In this document: piece after piece, positions 45,290 through 53,643 of the stretch | How positions within the stretch are numbered: position 1 is the stretch's first letter | How the letters are laid out: each line of letters begins with the position of its first letter | Assembly (NCBI RefSeq): GCF_029714325.1 | Contig: NZ_CP121666.1 | Location: forward strand, 2,108,001-2,172,000 | DNA: 64,000 bases | From: Bradyrhizobium sp. CB1717 | GTDB taxonomy: Bacteria; Pseudomonadota; Alphaproteobacteria; Rhizobiales; Xanthobacteraceae | Direction: 5' to 3' | Made by a program: the position numbers and the translations under genes | The notes under the pieces: model-generated | Told to the model about the DNA's origin: nothing | Seen by the model: only the letters and a program-made list of their open reading frames with translations | Databases searched by the model: none

Positions 45290-45353
45290 GGAGAGACCGC
45301 CGCTGATCGCGAACTCGCTTCGACTTCAACCCATCATGCATTAGACGAGACTC

Positions 45354-45944
45354 ATGGCGAAACAGGCGGAGCGGCGGGCGGCAACATCGGAGGCGATCCT
45401 GACGGCGGCGCGCCGGCTGTTCGGGACGCAGGGCTTTGCCGCCACCACGATGGACGAGATTGCCGAAGGCGCCTCCGTCGCCAAGGGCGCGGTCTATCAT
45501 CACTTCAAGACCAAGGAGGCGGTGTTCGAAGCCGTGTTCGACCAGGTCTCGCGCGATCTCGTTGCCGAGATCGACCGCACGGCGCGGGCCGAGAAGGACG
45601 TGCTCGCCGCGATGGTCGCCGGCACCCAGCATTATTTTGCCGCGACCGCCAAGGGACCGACCGGCCAGATCATCCTGCGCGATGGCCCCGCCGTGCTCGG
45701 CTGGGAACGCTGGCGCGAGATCGACGCGCAGCATTTTGGCGGCAAGATGCCGCGCGCGCTTTCCTCTGCGATGGAAGCCGGGTTGATCGCCCGACAGCCG
45801 GTCGAGCCGCTGGCGCGCCTGCTGCTCGGCGCCGTGACTGAGGCCGCAGTCGCCTGCGCCGGCCGCGCCGACATCGCAAGGGCGGGCGCGGAATATGCCC
45901 GTGCGTTCAAGTCGCTGGTCGAGGCGCTGCGACTGCGCGCATGA
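45354..45944 (+). CDS. TetR-family transcriptional regulator
   Basis: 196 aa. The helix-turn-helix is at ~12-55: ILTAARRLFGTQGFAATTMDEIAEGASVAKGAVYHHFKTKEAVFEAVF. The remaining helical domain (60-196) binds an unknown ligand. It is divergent from the SnoaL-like gene, whose upstream dyads are probable targets, and 53 bases ahead of a GMC oxidoreductase that it might also control. Length fits the family. Confidence 0.92.
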   Translation: MAKQAERRAATSEAILTAARRLFGTQGFAATTMDEIAEGASVAKGAVYHHFKTKEAVFEAVFDQVSRDLVAEIDRTARAEKDVLAAMVAGTQHYFAATAKGPTGQIILRDGPAVLGWERWREIDAQHFGGKMPRALSSAMEAGLIARQPVEPLARLLLGAVTEAAVACAGRADIARAGAEYARAFKSLVEALRLRA

Positions 45945-45997
45945 TTGTGCTACTCACGAGCTGGAAACGCCCCCACCAACAAGAAGAACAGTAGCGC

Positions 45998-47613
45998 ATG
46001 AACGCAAATTCCTCCCTCACGCCGTCAGATCCCGAATTCGACTACGTCATCGTCGGCGCCGGCTCAGCCGGCTGCGTGCTCGCGAACCGCCTATCGGCGA
46101 GCGGCAAGTACAGCGTGCTCCTGCTCGAGGCCGGACCGAAGGATTCCAACATCTGGATCCACGTCCCCCTCGGCTACGGCAAGCTGTTCAAGGAGAAGTC
46201 CGTCAACTGGATGTACCAGACCGAGCCGGAGCCCGAGCTGAAGGGACGCCAGGTGTTCCAGCCGCGCGGCAAGACGCTGGGCGGCTCGAGCTCGATCAAC
46301 GGCCTGCTCTATGTCCGCGGCCAGCATGAGGACTACGACCGCTGGCGCCAGCTCGGTAACACCGGCTGGGGCTACGACGACGTGCTACCTTACTTCAAGA
46401 AGGCCGAGAACCAGTCGCGCGGTGCGGATCAGTATCACGGCACGGGTGGGCCGCTGCCGGTTTCCAACATGATCGTGACCGATCCGCTGTCGAAAGCCTT
46501 CATTGACGCCGCGGTCGAGACCGGTCTGCCCTACAACCCTGATTTCAACGGCGCCACGCAGGAAGGCGTCGGCCTGTTCCAGACCACGACGCGCAACGGC
46601 CGCCGCGCCTCGACGTCGGTCGCCTATCTCGGCCCCGCGCGGACGCGCGGCAATCTCAAGATCGAGACTGAGGCGCTCGGTCAGCGCGTGCTGTTCGAGG
46701 GTCGTCGCGCCGTCGGCATCGAGTACAGGCCGTGCGCCGCGCGCGGGCGCGGAGGGAGATCGTGCTGTCGAGCGGCGCCTACAACTCGCCGCAGCTGCTC
46801 CAGCTCTCCGGCGTCGGCCCCGGCGATCTGCTTCGCAAGCATGGCATTGACGTCGTGCTCGACGCCGCTGGCGTCGGCCACGACCTTCAGGACCACATGC
46901 AGGTCCGCATCGTGATGCGCTGCTCGCAGAAGATCACGCTGAACGACACCGTCAACAATCCGCTCCGCCGCACCATGGCCGGCGCACGCTATGCGCTGTT
47001 CCGCAAGGGCTGGCTGACGATTGCGGCCGGCACCGCGGGCGCGTTCTTCAAGACCAGCCCGCGGCTCGCCTCGCCCGACATCCAGGTCCACTTCCTGCCG
47101 TTCTCGACCGACAAGATGGGCGAGAAGCTGCATGATTTCTCCGGTTTCACCGCCTCGATCTGCCAGCTCCGTCCCGAGAGCCGCGGCTCCCTGCGCATCA
47201 AGAGCGCCGACCCGACCGTGCCGCCGGAGATCCGCATCAACTACATGTCGACCGAGACCGACCGCACCACCAACGTCGAGGGCCTGAAGATCCTGCGCAA
47301 GATATTGAACGCGCCAGCGCTGAAGCCGTTCGTGGTCAGCGAGTACGATCCCGGGGCGAAGGTATCCACGGATGCCGAGATCCTGGATTATTGCCGCGAG
47401 CGCGGCAGCACCATCTACCATCCGACCTCGACCTGTCGTATGGGCAACGACGCGCTCGCGGTGGTGGACCAGCGACTGAAGGTGAGGGGGCTCGACGGTC
47501 TCCGCGTCGTCGACGGCTCGGTCATGCCGGACCTCGTCTCGGGGAACACCAACGCGCCGATCATCATGATCGCCGAAAAGGCCTCCGACATGATATTGGA
47601 GGATGCGCGTTAA
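45998..47613 (+). pseudogene. GMC-family FAD oxidoreductase (alcohol/choline dehydrogenase-like) interrupted by a frameshift
   Basis: The first part (45998 to ~46728) has FDYVIVGAGSAGCVLANRL, the GMC signature FQPRGKTLGGSSSINGLLYVRG and VGLFQTTTRNGRRAS. The second part, in another frame from ~46730, continues with RREIVLSSGAYNSPQLLQLSGVGP, HDLQDHMQ and the C-terminal STCRMGNDALAVVDQRLKVRGLDGLRVVDGSVMP. Restoring one base near 46725-46735 gives a normal ~538-residue enzyme. Both halves keep good codon bias, so the break is recent or a sequencing error. It would oxidise an alcohol; the substrate is unknown. Confidence 0.85.
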
Positions 47614-47637
47614 ATTGCGGCTCGAAAGGACAACGGC

Positions 47638-48618
47638 TTGGCTACGCGACTGAAGATCGGCACCCGCAAGAGCGCGATGGCGCTGGCACAGACGGAAGAG
47701 ATCGCGCGCCGCCTGACTGCCGCCGTGCCCGGTCTCGATGTCGAGATCGTCAAGTTCGACACCACGGGCGATCTCGACCAGACCAGCAAGCTCTTGCCGC
47801 ATGGCGGCAAGGGCGGGGCCTTCGTGGCACAGATCCGCGCCGCCGTGTTGTCGGGCGAATTGCAGGCGGCGATGCATTCGCTGAAGGACATGCCGGGCAA
47901 CGAGGACACGCCCGGCCTCGTCATCGGCGCCACGCTGTCGCGCGATCCGCCCGGCGACGCGCTGGTGCTGCGTGACGGCGTGACGCTGGAGGCGCTGCGC
48001 CAGTCCCGCGGCAAGGGTTTTAAAATTGGCACCAACGCGGTGCGCCGGGCCGCCTATGCGCGGCGGTTGTTCCCGGATGTGGAGGTGATCCACTTCCGGG
48101 GAGCCGCCGACACCCGCGTGCGAAAACTCGACAATGGCGAGAAGCAGCGCCTGCCGGATGGTGGTGCGGTGGGCCCGGCGGATGCGTTGATCATGGCGCG
48201 CTCGGGACTTGATCGCGTCGGTCTGGCTGATCGCATCGCCTACGAATTCACCGCGGCGGAGATGCTGCCGGCGGCCGGGCAGGGCATCGTTGCGGTCGAA
48301 TGCGCCGCGCAGGACTGGCAGACGCGAAAAATCCTGTCGTCGATCGATGATCCCGCCGCGCACGCCTCTGCCGATGCCGAGCGCGAGGTGCTGTGGGTGC
48401 TCAACGGTCACTGCAATTCGCCGGTGGCGGGTTTTTCGACCATCGCGGGCGATCAGATGTCGCTTACCGCATCCGTGCTCGACCTCTCCGGCAACACCAT
48501 CATCGAGGCCGCGCGCACCGGGCCGGCCAACCGCCCGCGCGAGCTCGGCCGCGCGGTGGGTCTCGATCTGCTGGCGAAGGGCGCGGCGGAGATCATCGAG
48601 CGCAGCCGCCCGCGCTGA
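47638..48618 (+). CDS. Divergent hydroxymethylbilane synthase (HemC) paralogue
   Basis: 326 aa from a TTG at 47638 (AAAGGA 8 bases upstream). The HemC fold is recognisable: LKIGTRKSAMALAQTEEI, GGKGGAFVAQI, AMHSLKDMP with catalytic D84, AGQGIVAVE, and C259 in LNGHCNSPVAG for the dipyrromethane cofactor. Two binding motifs differ from canonical enzymes: GTSSLRR is GTNAVRR (131-137) and RGNVxTR is RGAADTR (154-160). It may be a second HemC with changed substrate handling rather than the housekeeping enzyme. It follows the frameshifted oxidoreductase and converges on hemE. Confidence 0.78.
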   Translation: MATRLKIGTRKSAMALAQTEEIARRLTAAVPGLDVEIVKFDTTGDLDQTSKLLPHGGKGGAFVAQIRAAVLSGELQAAMHSLKDMPGNEDTPGLVIGATLSRDPPGDALVLRDGVTLEALRQSRGKGFKIGTNAVRRAAYARRLFPDVEVIHFRGAADTRVRKLDNGEKQRLPDGGAVGPADALIMARSGLDRVGLADRIAYEFTAAEMLPAAGQGIVAVECAAQDWQTRKILSSIDDPAAHASADAEREVLWVLNGHCNSPVAGFSTIAGDQMSLTASVLDLSGNTIIEAARTGPANRPRELGRAVGLDLLAKGAAEIIERSRPR

Positions 48619-48639
48619 CGCGCTTTCCGCCATCGCCGT

Positions 48640-48756
48640 CGTCATTGCGAGCGCAGCGAAGCAATCCAGACTGCTACCCGCGGAAGGATTCTGGATTGCT
48701 TCGCGGAGCCTGTCATCGGGCCGCGCTTTGCGCGGACCCGTTGGCTCGCAATGACG
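48640..48756. repeat. Intergenic dyad repeat (GTCATTGCGAGC family)
   Basis: Outer arms CGTCATTGCGAGC (48640-48652) and GCTCGCAATGACG (48744-48756) are perfect inverses. An inner pair, GAAGCAATCCAGA and TCTGGATTGCTTC, is also inverted. The element could fold into one long hairpin after the HemC paralogue. It is a different family from the TGTCAT repeats. Confidence 0.8.
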
Positions 48757-49013
48757 GGTGTGGTGAGGAGCCGTCGTCTAACCCGCTTCGGCGAGGCCGG
48801 TTGGCACGCTGGCCTTTCTCAAAACGGGGCAGCGGCGCGATGATGCCATCCTGCTCCTGTTTTGCCCGACGTGTCAAAGGTCGACGCGATCCGGTGCGAT
48901 GACGGCTCATCTGATTTCGGCGCGCGCTAAGTCATTGACCGGGCGTGGTCGCTCTACTGTGCATGGGGTTGTTTTCGCACTTTTTTGTTTCCGCCCCTTA
49001 AGAGGCGGAAAAA
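48757..49013. other. Intergenic region with nothing clear apart from a hairpin next to hemE
   Basis: No gene is supported. A stem TTTCCGCC/GGCGGAAA (48988-49011) lies directly after the hemE stop but lacks a following T-run on the hemE strand, so it is not a canonical terminator. Confidence 0.4.
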
Positions 49014-50048
49014 TCAGCCCCGCACCCGCTTGATCATCTGCTCGACATGGGCGATCGGCGTCTCCGGCTGGATGCCGTGACCGAGATTGAAGATCAGCCG
49101 CCCCTCGGCGAAATTGGCCAGCACGTTGTCGACCGCGCGGTCGAGCGCGGCGCCACCCGTGATCAGCACCAAGGGATCGAGATTGCCCTGCACGGCGACC
49201 TTGCTCTGCACGCGCTCGCGGATGAAGGCCGGCTCCGCGGTCCAGTCGATGCTGACGGCGTTGACGCCGGTGGCCTCGACATAACCGGGCAATTGCGCAC
49301 CGGCGCCGCGCGGAAAGCCGATGATCTTCGCATCCGGCACTTTTGCGCGCACGCCTTCGACGATGCGCCGGGTCGGCTCGGTTGACCAGCGCGCGAATTC
49401 GGCCGGCGGCAGCACGCCGGCCCAGGTGTCGAAGATCTGCAGGGCATCGGCGCCGGCGGCGAGCTGCGCCAGCAGATACTCGATCGAGCTGTCGACCAGC
49501 ACGTCGATGATTTTGGAAAACGCCTCGGGGTGCCGGTAGGCCATCATCCGAGCCGGCGCCTGGTCGGGCGTGCCGTGGCCCGCGACCATGTAGGTCGCCA
49601 CCGTCCACGGCGCACCGCAGAAGCCGATCAGCGCGGTCCTGGGATCGAGCGCGCCGCGCACGATCTTCAGCGCCTCGAACACCGGCGCGAGCTTGCTGAA
49701 GTCCGCCTGCGCGGCGAGCGTTGCGACCTTGGCCGGATCGTCCAGCGGCTCGAGCCGCGGGCCTTCGCCAACCTCGAAGCGCACCGAGCGGCCGAGTGCG
49801 TAGGGGATCACGAGAATGTCGGAGAAGATGATGGCTGCGTCGAAACCGAACCGGCGGATCGGTTGCAGCGTCACCTCGGCTGCCAGCTCCGGGTTGAAGC
49901 AGAGATCGAGGAAGCCGCCGGCCTTGGCGCGCACCTCGCGATATTCCGGCAAATAGCGGCCGGCCTGTCGCATCATCCACATGGGCGGGACGGGCTGGCG
50001 CTGGCCGGAGAGCACGTCGATGAAGAGCTTTTTTGCAGGCTGGGGCAC
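49014..50048 (-). CDS. hemE: Uroporphyrinogen decarboxylase
   Basis: 344 aa from a GTG at 50048. It decarboxylates the four acetate side chains of uroporphyrinogen III to give coproporphyrinogen III in haem synthesis. [20 protein letters not shown] and [18 protein letters not shown] are the two family signatures; [12 protein letters not shown] contains the key Asp, and [12 protein letters not shown] closes the site. Length is typical. It faces the divergent HemC paralogue. In other rhizobia it is often near hemH and rho; neither is seen here. Confidence 0.97.
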   Translation of the reverse strand: MPQPAKKLFIDVLSGQRQPVPPMWMMRQAGRYLPEYREVRAKAGGFLDLCFNPELAAEVTLQPIRRFGFDAAIIFSDILVIPYALGRSVRFEVGEGPRLEPLDDPAKVATLAAQADFSKLAPVFEALKIVRGALDPRTALIGFCGAPWTVATYMVAGHGTPDQAPARMMAYRHPEAFSKIIDVLVDSSIEYLLAQLAAGADALQIFDTWAGVLPPAEFARWSTEPTRRIVEGVRAKVPDAKIIGFPRGAGAQLPGYVEATGVNAVSIDWTAEPAFIRERVQSKVAVQGNLDPLVLITGGAALDRAVDNVLANFAEGRLIFNLGHGIQPETPIAHVEQMIKRVRG

Positions 50049-50079
50049 GAATGGTCCTGAACGAGGTTATGGCTCCTGA

Positions 50080-50370
<291 letters not shown>

Positions 50371-50443
50371 CGGCGTGGGACGCCGGATTCCGATCGGCCT
50401 GCTAAGGTCTTGTTAGCAATGCGCTGATCGCGGCGTCCGTAAG

Positions 50444-50483
50444 ACTACTGGAAAGCGGGGAGATAGCCGCGTATTCCAGTAGT
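50444..50483 (+). promoter_or_regulatory. Inverted repeat ACTACTGGAA/TTCCAGTAGT in the leader of a GGDEF gene
   Basis: Perfect 10-base arms at 50444-50453 and 50474-50483 are separated by 20 bases. Spacing between arm centres is 30 bases, close to three helical turns, which would suit a regulator bound on one face or an RNA hairpin. It lies 61 bases before the chosen start at 50545. Confidence 0.5.
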
Positions 50484-50510
50484 GATTTCAGAGTTCACTA
50501 AGAGAAGCCG

Positions 50511-50540
50511 CAGAGTTTCCGAAACGATCGGAGAACTCTG
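50511..50540 (+). promoter_or_regulatory. Leader hairpin enclosing the Shine-Dalgarno of the GGDEF gene
   Basis: CAGAGTTTCCGA and TCGGAGAACTCTG pair over 12 positions with one bulged base, with the loop AACGA. The GGAG that would serve the ATG at 50545 sits inside the 3' arm. If transcribed, the fold would hide the ribosome site, so it may control translation. Confidence 0.45.
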
Positions 50541-50544
50541 CCGC

Positions 50545-52446
50545 ATGAGCGCTACCCAACGAGCCGGATGGAGCCGCCTGCCGCTGCGTGCGGCGGCGTT
50601 TGTCGTGCTGACCTGCGCGACCATCCTCGGCGTCAGCGCCTGGCGTGAATGGGCCGCGCGAGACGCGGTGCTCAGGGGCGCCGAAACCGAGATGGCGAAC
50701 GTTGCACGCTCGCTGACCCAGCATGCCGAGGACAGCCTCGACCTGCTCGATTCGGGCGTCGTGGGCGTCGTCAGCCGGCTCGAGATGGACGGCACCGACC
50801 CCGCCACGATCGCCAAGCTCAGATACCTCATGGAGGTGCGCAAGAAGGCGACGGAGCGCGTGCACAGCTTCGCCATCATCGACGACCAGGGCAACTGGCT
50901 GACCTCGCCCGGCACGATCGGCTCGACACTCAGCGACGACGCGTTCTTCCGCCATCACCAGCTCTCGCCGAAACGAGAGGCCCATCTCGGCCGTCCCGTG
51001 AAGAGCCTGCTCGATGGCGAATGGGTCGTCACCCTGTCGCGCCGCTTCAACAAGCTGGATGGCAGCTTTGGCGGCGTGGTGCTCGCGACCATCGGCTCCG
51101 GATATTTGTCGCATTTCTACGAGCAGTTCGAGATCGGCCGCAACAGCTCCGTGGCGCTGACACATGGCGACGGCCTGATCGTCGCACGCTACCCGAGCAA
51201 CGAGAAATTCGTCGGACGCAGCGTCGCCGACAAGCCGCTGTTTCGCGACCCGAGCCTGCAACGGCCGAGCGGCGCCTATCACTTCAAGTCGCCGCTGGAC
51301 GGCGCCGAACGCGTCAGCTTCTTCAAGCGCTCGGGCCGCTATCCGTTCTTCCTGCTCGCCACCGTGGACAAGGACGCACTGCTGGCGCCCTGGCGCGCCG
51401 CCGCAGTTTCCCGCATGCTCTACGTGCTTGCACTGGTCATGCTGATCGCGATCATCGGCGCGGTGCTGGTGCGGCAGTTGCAGCGCGGGCAGCGCATGGC
51501 CGCCGCCCTGGTCGAGAAGGAAGCGCATTTCCGCCTGCTTGCCGAGGGCTCCAGCGACATGGTGACCCGGATCGGGCTCGACGAGCGGCTGCGCTACGTC
51601 TCGCCGTCGTCGGTCCGCGTCGTCGGATGGCGCGCCAATCAGCTGATCGGAACGCCCGCGCTCGCCGGCATTCATGCCGACGACCTGCCGCAGGTCCAGG
51701 CCCTCGTCGACGCCATGAAGCGCGGCGAGACGGAGGAGGCGCGCGTCACCTACCGCAACTCGCACCGGCAGAAGGGCGAGGTCTGGCTCGAATCGACGAT
51801 GCGGGTGACGCGCAAGGACAACGGCCGTGTTGATGGTGTGGTCGCGATCTCGCGCGACATCACCGAGCAGAAGACGCTGGAAACCAGGCTCGAGACGCTC
51901 GCGACCGAGGACAGCCTCACCGGGCTTGCCAACCGGCGCCGCTTCGACGAGCGTCTGAAGGACGAGTGGGCGCGCGCCTATCGCGACCGGTCCAGCCTCG
52001 CTTTGCTGATGATCGACGTCGACCACTTCAAGGCCTACAACGACGAATACGGCCACCCCGCGGGCGATGCCTGCCTGCGCGTGATCGCCGGAATCCTCGC
52101 GGCCGAGATGCAGCGCGCCGGTGATCTGGCGGCGCGCTACGGCGGCGAGGAATTCGCCATGCTGCTGCCGAACACGGATGCGGCCGGCTGCGCCCGGATC
52201 GGCCAACGGATCCGCGAGGCCATTCACCGGGCGAACCTCGTCCACGCATCGAGCCCGATTTCAGGACGCGTGAGCGCCTCGCTCGGCGGCGCGGCCTGCC
52301 GGCCGACCTTCGAGCGAACCGCAGGAGTCGCTTCGCTGGTAGAGGCCGCCGATCGCGCGCTCTACGCCGCCAAGGATGCCGGCCGCGACCGCCTGATGAT
52401 GTCGGGCGAGGTCATGACCCTGCTGCCAAAGGCGTCAGGCCAGTAA
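50545..52446 (+). CDS. Membrane diguanylate cyclase with CACHE-like sensor, PAS and GGDEF domains
   Basis: 633 aa from the ATG at 50545; a GTG at 50482 would add 21 residues. A first helix (~14-33) and a second (~287-309) frame a periplasmic PDC/CACHE-like domain with SFAIIDDQGNWLTSPG, VVTLSRRFNKLDGSFGGVVLATI and RYPFFLLATVDKDAL. A PAS domain (~330-450, ending VVAISRDITEQKTLE) leads to the GGDEF domain. That begins EDSLTGLANRRRFDE and has an intact RYGGEEFAMLLPN (GGEEF at 533-537). No EAL domain follows, so it should make cyclic-di-GMP in response to an external signal. Confidence 0.93.
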   Translation: MSATQRAGWSRLPLRAAAFVVLTCATILGVSAWREWAARDAVLRGAETEMANVARSLTQHAEDSLDLLDSGVVGVVSRLEMDGTDPATIAKLRYLMEVRKKATERVHSFAIIDDQGNWLTSPGTIGSTLSDDAFFRHHQLSPKREAHLGRPVKSLLDGEWVVTLSRRFNKLDGSFGGVVLATIGSGYLSHFYEQFEIGRNSSVALTHGDGLIVARYPSNEKFVGRSVADKPLFRDPSLQRPSGAYHFKSPLDGAERVSFFKRSGRYPFFLLATVDKDALLAPWRAAAVSRMLYVLALVMLIAIIGAVLVRQLQRGQRMAAALVEKEAHFRLLAEGSSDMVTRIGLDERLRYVSPSSVRVVGWRANQLIGTPALAGIHADDLPQVQALVDAMKRGETEEARVTYRNSHRQKGEVWLESTMRVTRKDNGRVDGVVAISRDITEQKTLETRLETLATEDSLTGLANRRRFDERLKDEWARAYRDRSSLALLMIDVDHFKAYNDEYGHPAGDACLRVIAGILAAEMQRAGDLAARYGGEEFAMLLPNTDAAGCARIGQRIREAIHRANLVHASSPISGRVSASLGGAACRPTFERTAGVASLVEAADRALYAAKDAGRDRLMMSGEVMTLLPKASGQ

Positions 52447-52462
52447 GAGCTGTCAATGTCGC

Positions 52463-52681
52463 TCAATAATGCGGCGGGCGCTCGTTGGCGGGGCCCGGCG
52501 CATTGGCTTCGGCGTTCTGCAGTCGCTCGCCGAGCTCTGCGATCTTCCGCGTCAGCGCGTCGATCTGCTTCCACTGCGCGGTGATGGTCTGGTTGAGCGT
52601 CTCGATCGTGTCGTCCTGATAGGCGATGCGCATCTCCAGCGTGTCGATGCGCTCGCTCAGCGTCTTGATCTCATTCGTCAC
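52463..52681 (-). CDS. slyX: SlyX family protein
   Basis: 72 aa from a GTG at 52681. It is a short coiled coil (ERIDTLEMRIAYQDDTIETLN) ending ERPPHY, the family's invariant C-terminal pattern. The biochemical role is unknown; the name comes from association with the phage phiX174 lysis regulator SlyD. Its start overlaps the end of trhO by 11 bases, so the two are translated together. Confidence 0.92.
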   Translation of the reverse strand: MTNEIKTLSERIDTLEMRIAYQDDTIETLNQTITAQWKQIDALTRKIAELGERLQNAEANAPGPANERPPHY

Positions 52682-53423
52682 GTGCCGCGTCCTTGTCCCG
52701 TTCCCTCAAGCCATGGCCAAGCGCAACGCGCTCGTCGAACACGAAGCACTCGCCGCGCCAGCGGCTCTGTGCCTCCGGCACCACTTCCAGATATTTCAGG
52801 ATGCCGCCCTTGAGGTGATAGACCTCGGCAAAGCCGCGGGCGAGCAGGTGTGCGCTCGCCTTTTCGCAGCGGATGCCGCCGGTGCAGAACATCGCGATCC
52901 TGCGGTGTTTGGCCGGATCGAGCTTCTCCGCGGCAAACTCCTTGAACTGGCCAAAGCTCTTGATGTGAGGATCGACCGCGCCCTCGAACGTTCCCATCGC
53001 GACTTCGAAGGCGTTGCGGGTATCTAACACCAGCGTGTCGGGTGCCGCGATCAGCGCGTTCCATTCGTTCGCATCGACATAGGTACCGACCTGACGCGTC
53101 GGATCGGCGGCCACATCGCCCAGCGTGACGATCTCCTTCTTCAGCCGCACTTTGAGGCGGCCGAACGGCATCGCCTCAGCGGTCGAGAACTTCAATTCGA
53201 GGCTGTTCAGCCGGCCGCCGAACAGGGCGCCGTGTGCGAGCTCGTGGGCGAACGTGTCGATCGCCTCGGCCGCGCCCGCGATGGTGCCGTTGATGCCCTC
53301 CTCGGCCAGCAGCACGCTGCCCTTCAGCGCAAGGCCGGCGCAGAGCGCGCGCAGCGGCTCGCGCAGCTCGCGGTAATCGGGCAGGGCGGCGAATTGATAG
53401 AAGGCGCAGACCTTGGTGATCAT
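52671..53423 (-). CDS. trhO: tRNA uridine(34) hydroxylase, rhodanese-domain protein
   Basis: 250 aa. An N-terminal acylphosphatase-like domain (ITKVCAFYQFAALPDYRELREPL, LLAEEGINGTIAG) precedes a rhodanese domain with the active-site loop FCTGGIRCEKASAHLL. TrhO (YceA) installs 5-hydroxyuridine at position 34 of certain tRNAs in an oxygen-dependent way. Family landmarks DTRNAFEVAMGTFEGAVDP and HLKGGILKYLE are present. It overlaps slyX by 11 bases. Confidence 0.93.
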   Translation of the reverse strand: MITKVCAFYQFAALPDYRELREPLRALCAGLALKGSVLLAEEGINGTIAGAAEAIDTFAHELAHGALFGGRLNSLELKFSTAEAMPFGRLKVRLKKEIVTLGDVAADPTRQVGTYVDANEWNALIAAPDTLVLDTRNAFEVAMGTFEGAVDPHIKSFGQFKEFAAEKLDPAKHRRIAMFCTGGIRCEKASAHLLARGFAEVYHLKGGILKYLEVVPEAQSRWRGECFVFDERVALGHGLRERDKDAARDE

Positions 53424-53643
53424 GGCGGCTCGTTTAGCAGGCGGCCGCCGCCCAGAAAACCCGCATGGCTGAAGGTTAATTCCCGTCTATACGCCCAGCG
53501 GATGGCTGCCATTTCCCTGGTATGCCAGCATTGCCCCGATGGGCCGGAATGTGTCATGTAGACCCGGTTTTTTCCGAGACGGCGCGGCGCGCGCATCCAC
53601 GGCCAAGAAAGCCTCAAGAACGCCTAACGAGAGCAAGAATTCG

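Noticed and set aside
48988-49011. Hairpin next to the hemE stop considered as a terminator
   Set aside because: On the hemE strand the stem is followed by ACAAAAAAG rather than a T-run, so it does not meet the usual form.
53502-53561. A 19-codon frame with three cysteines (MAAISLVCQHCPDGPECVM)
   Set aside because: No ribosome site and too short to judge; it lies in the leader region of the transpeptidase gene and may be chance.
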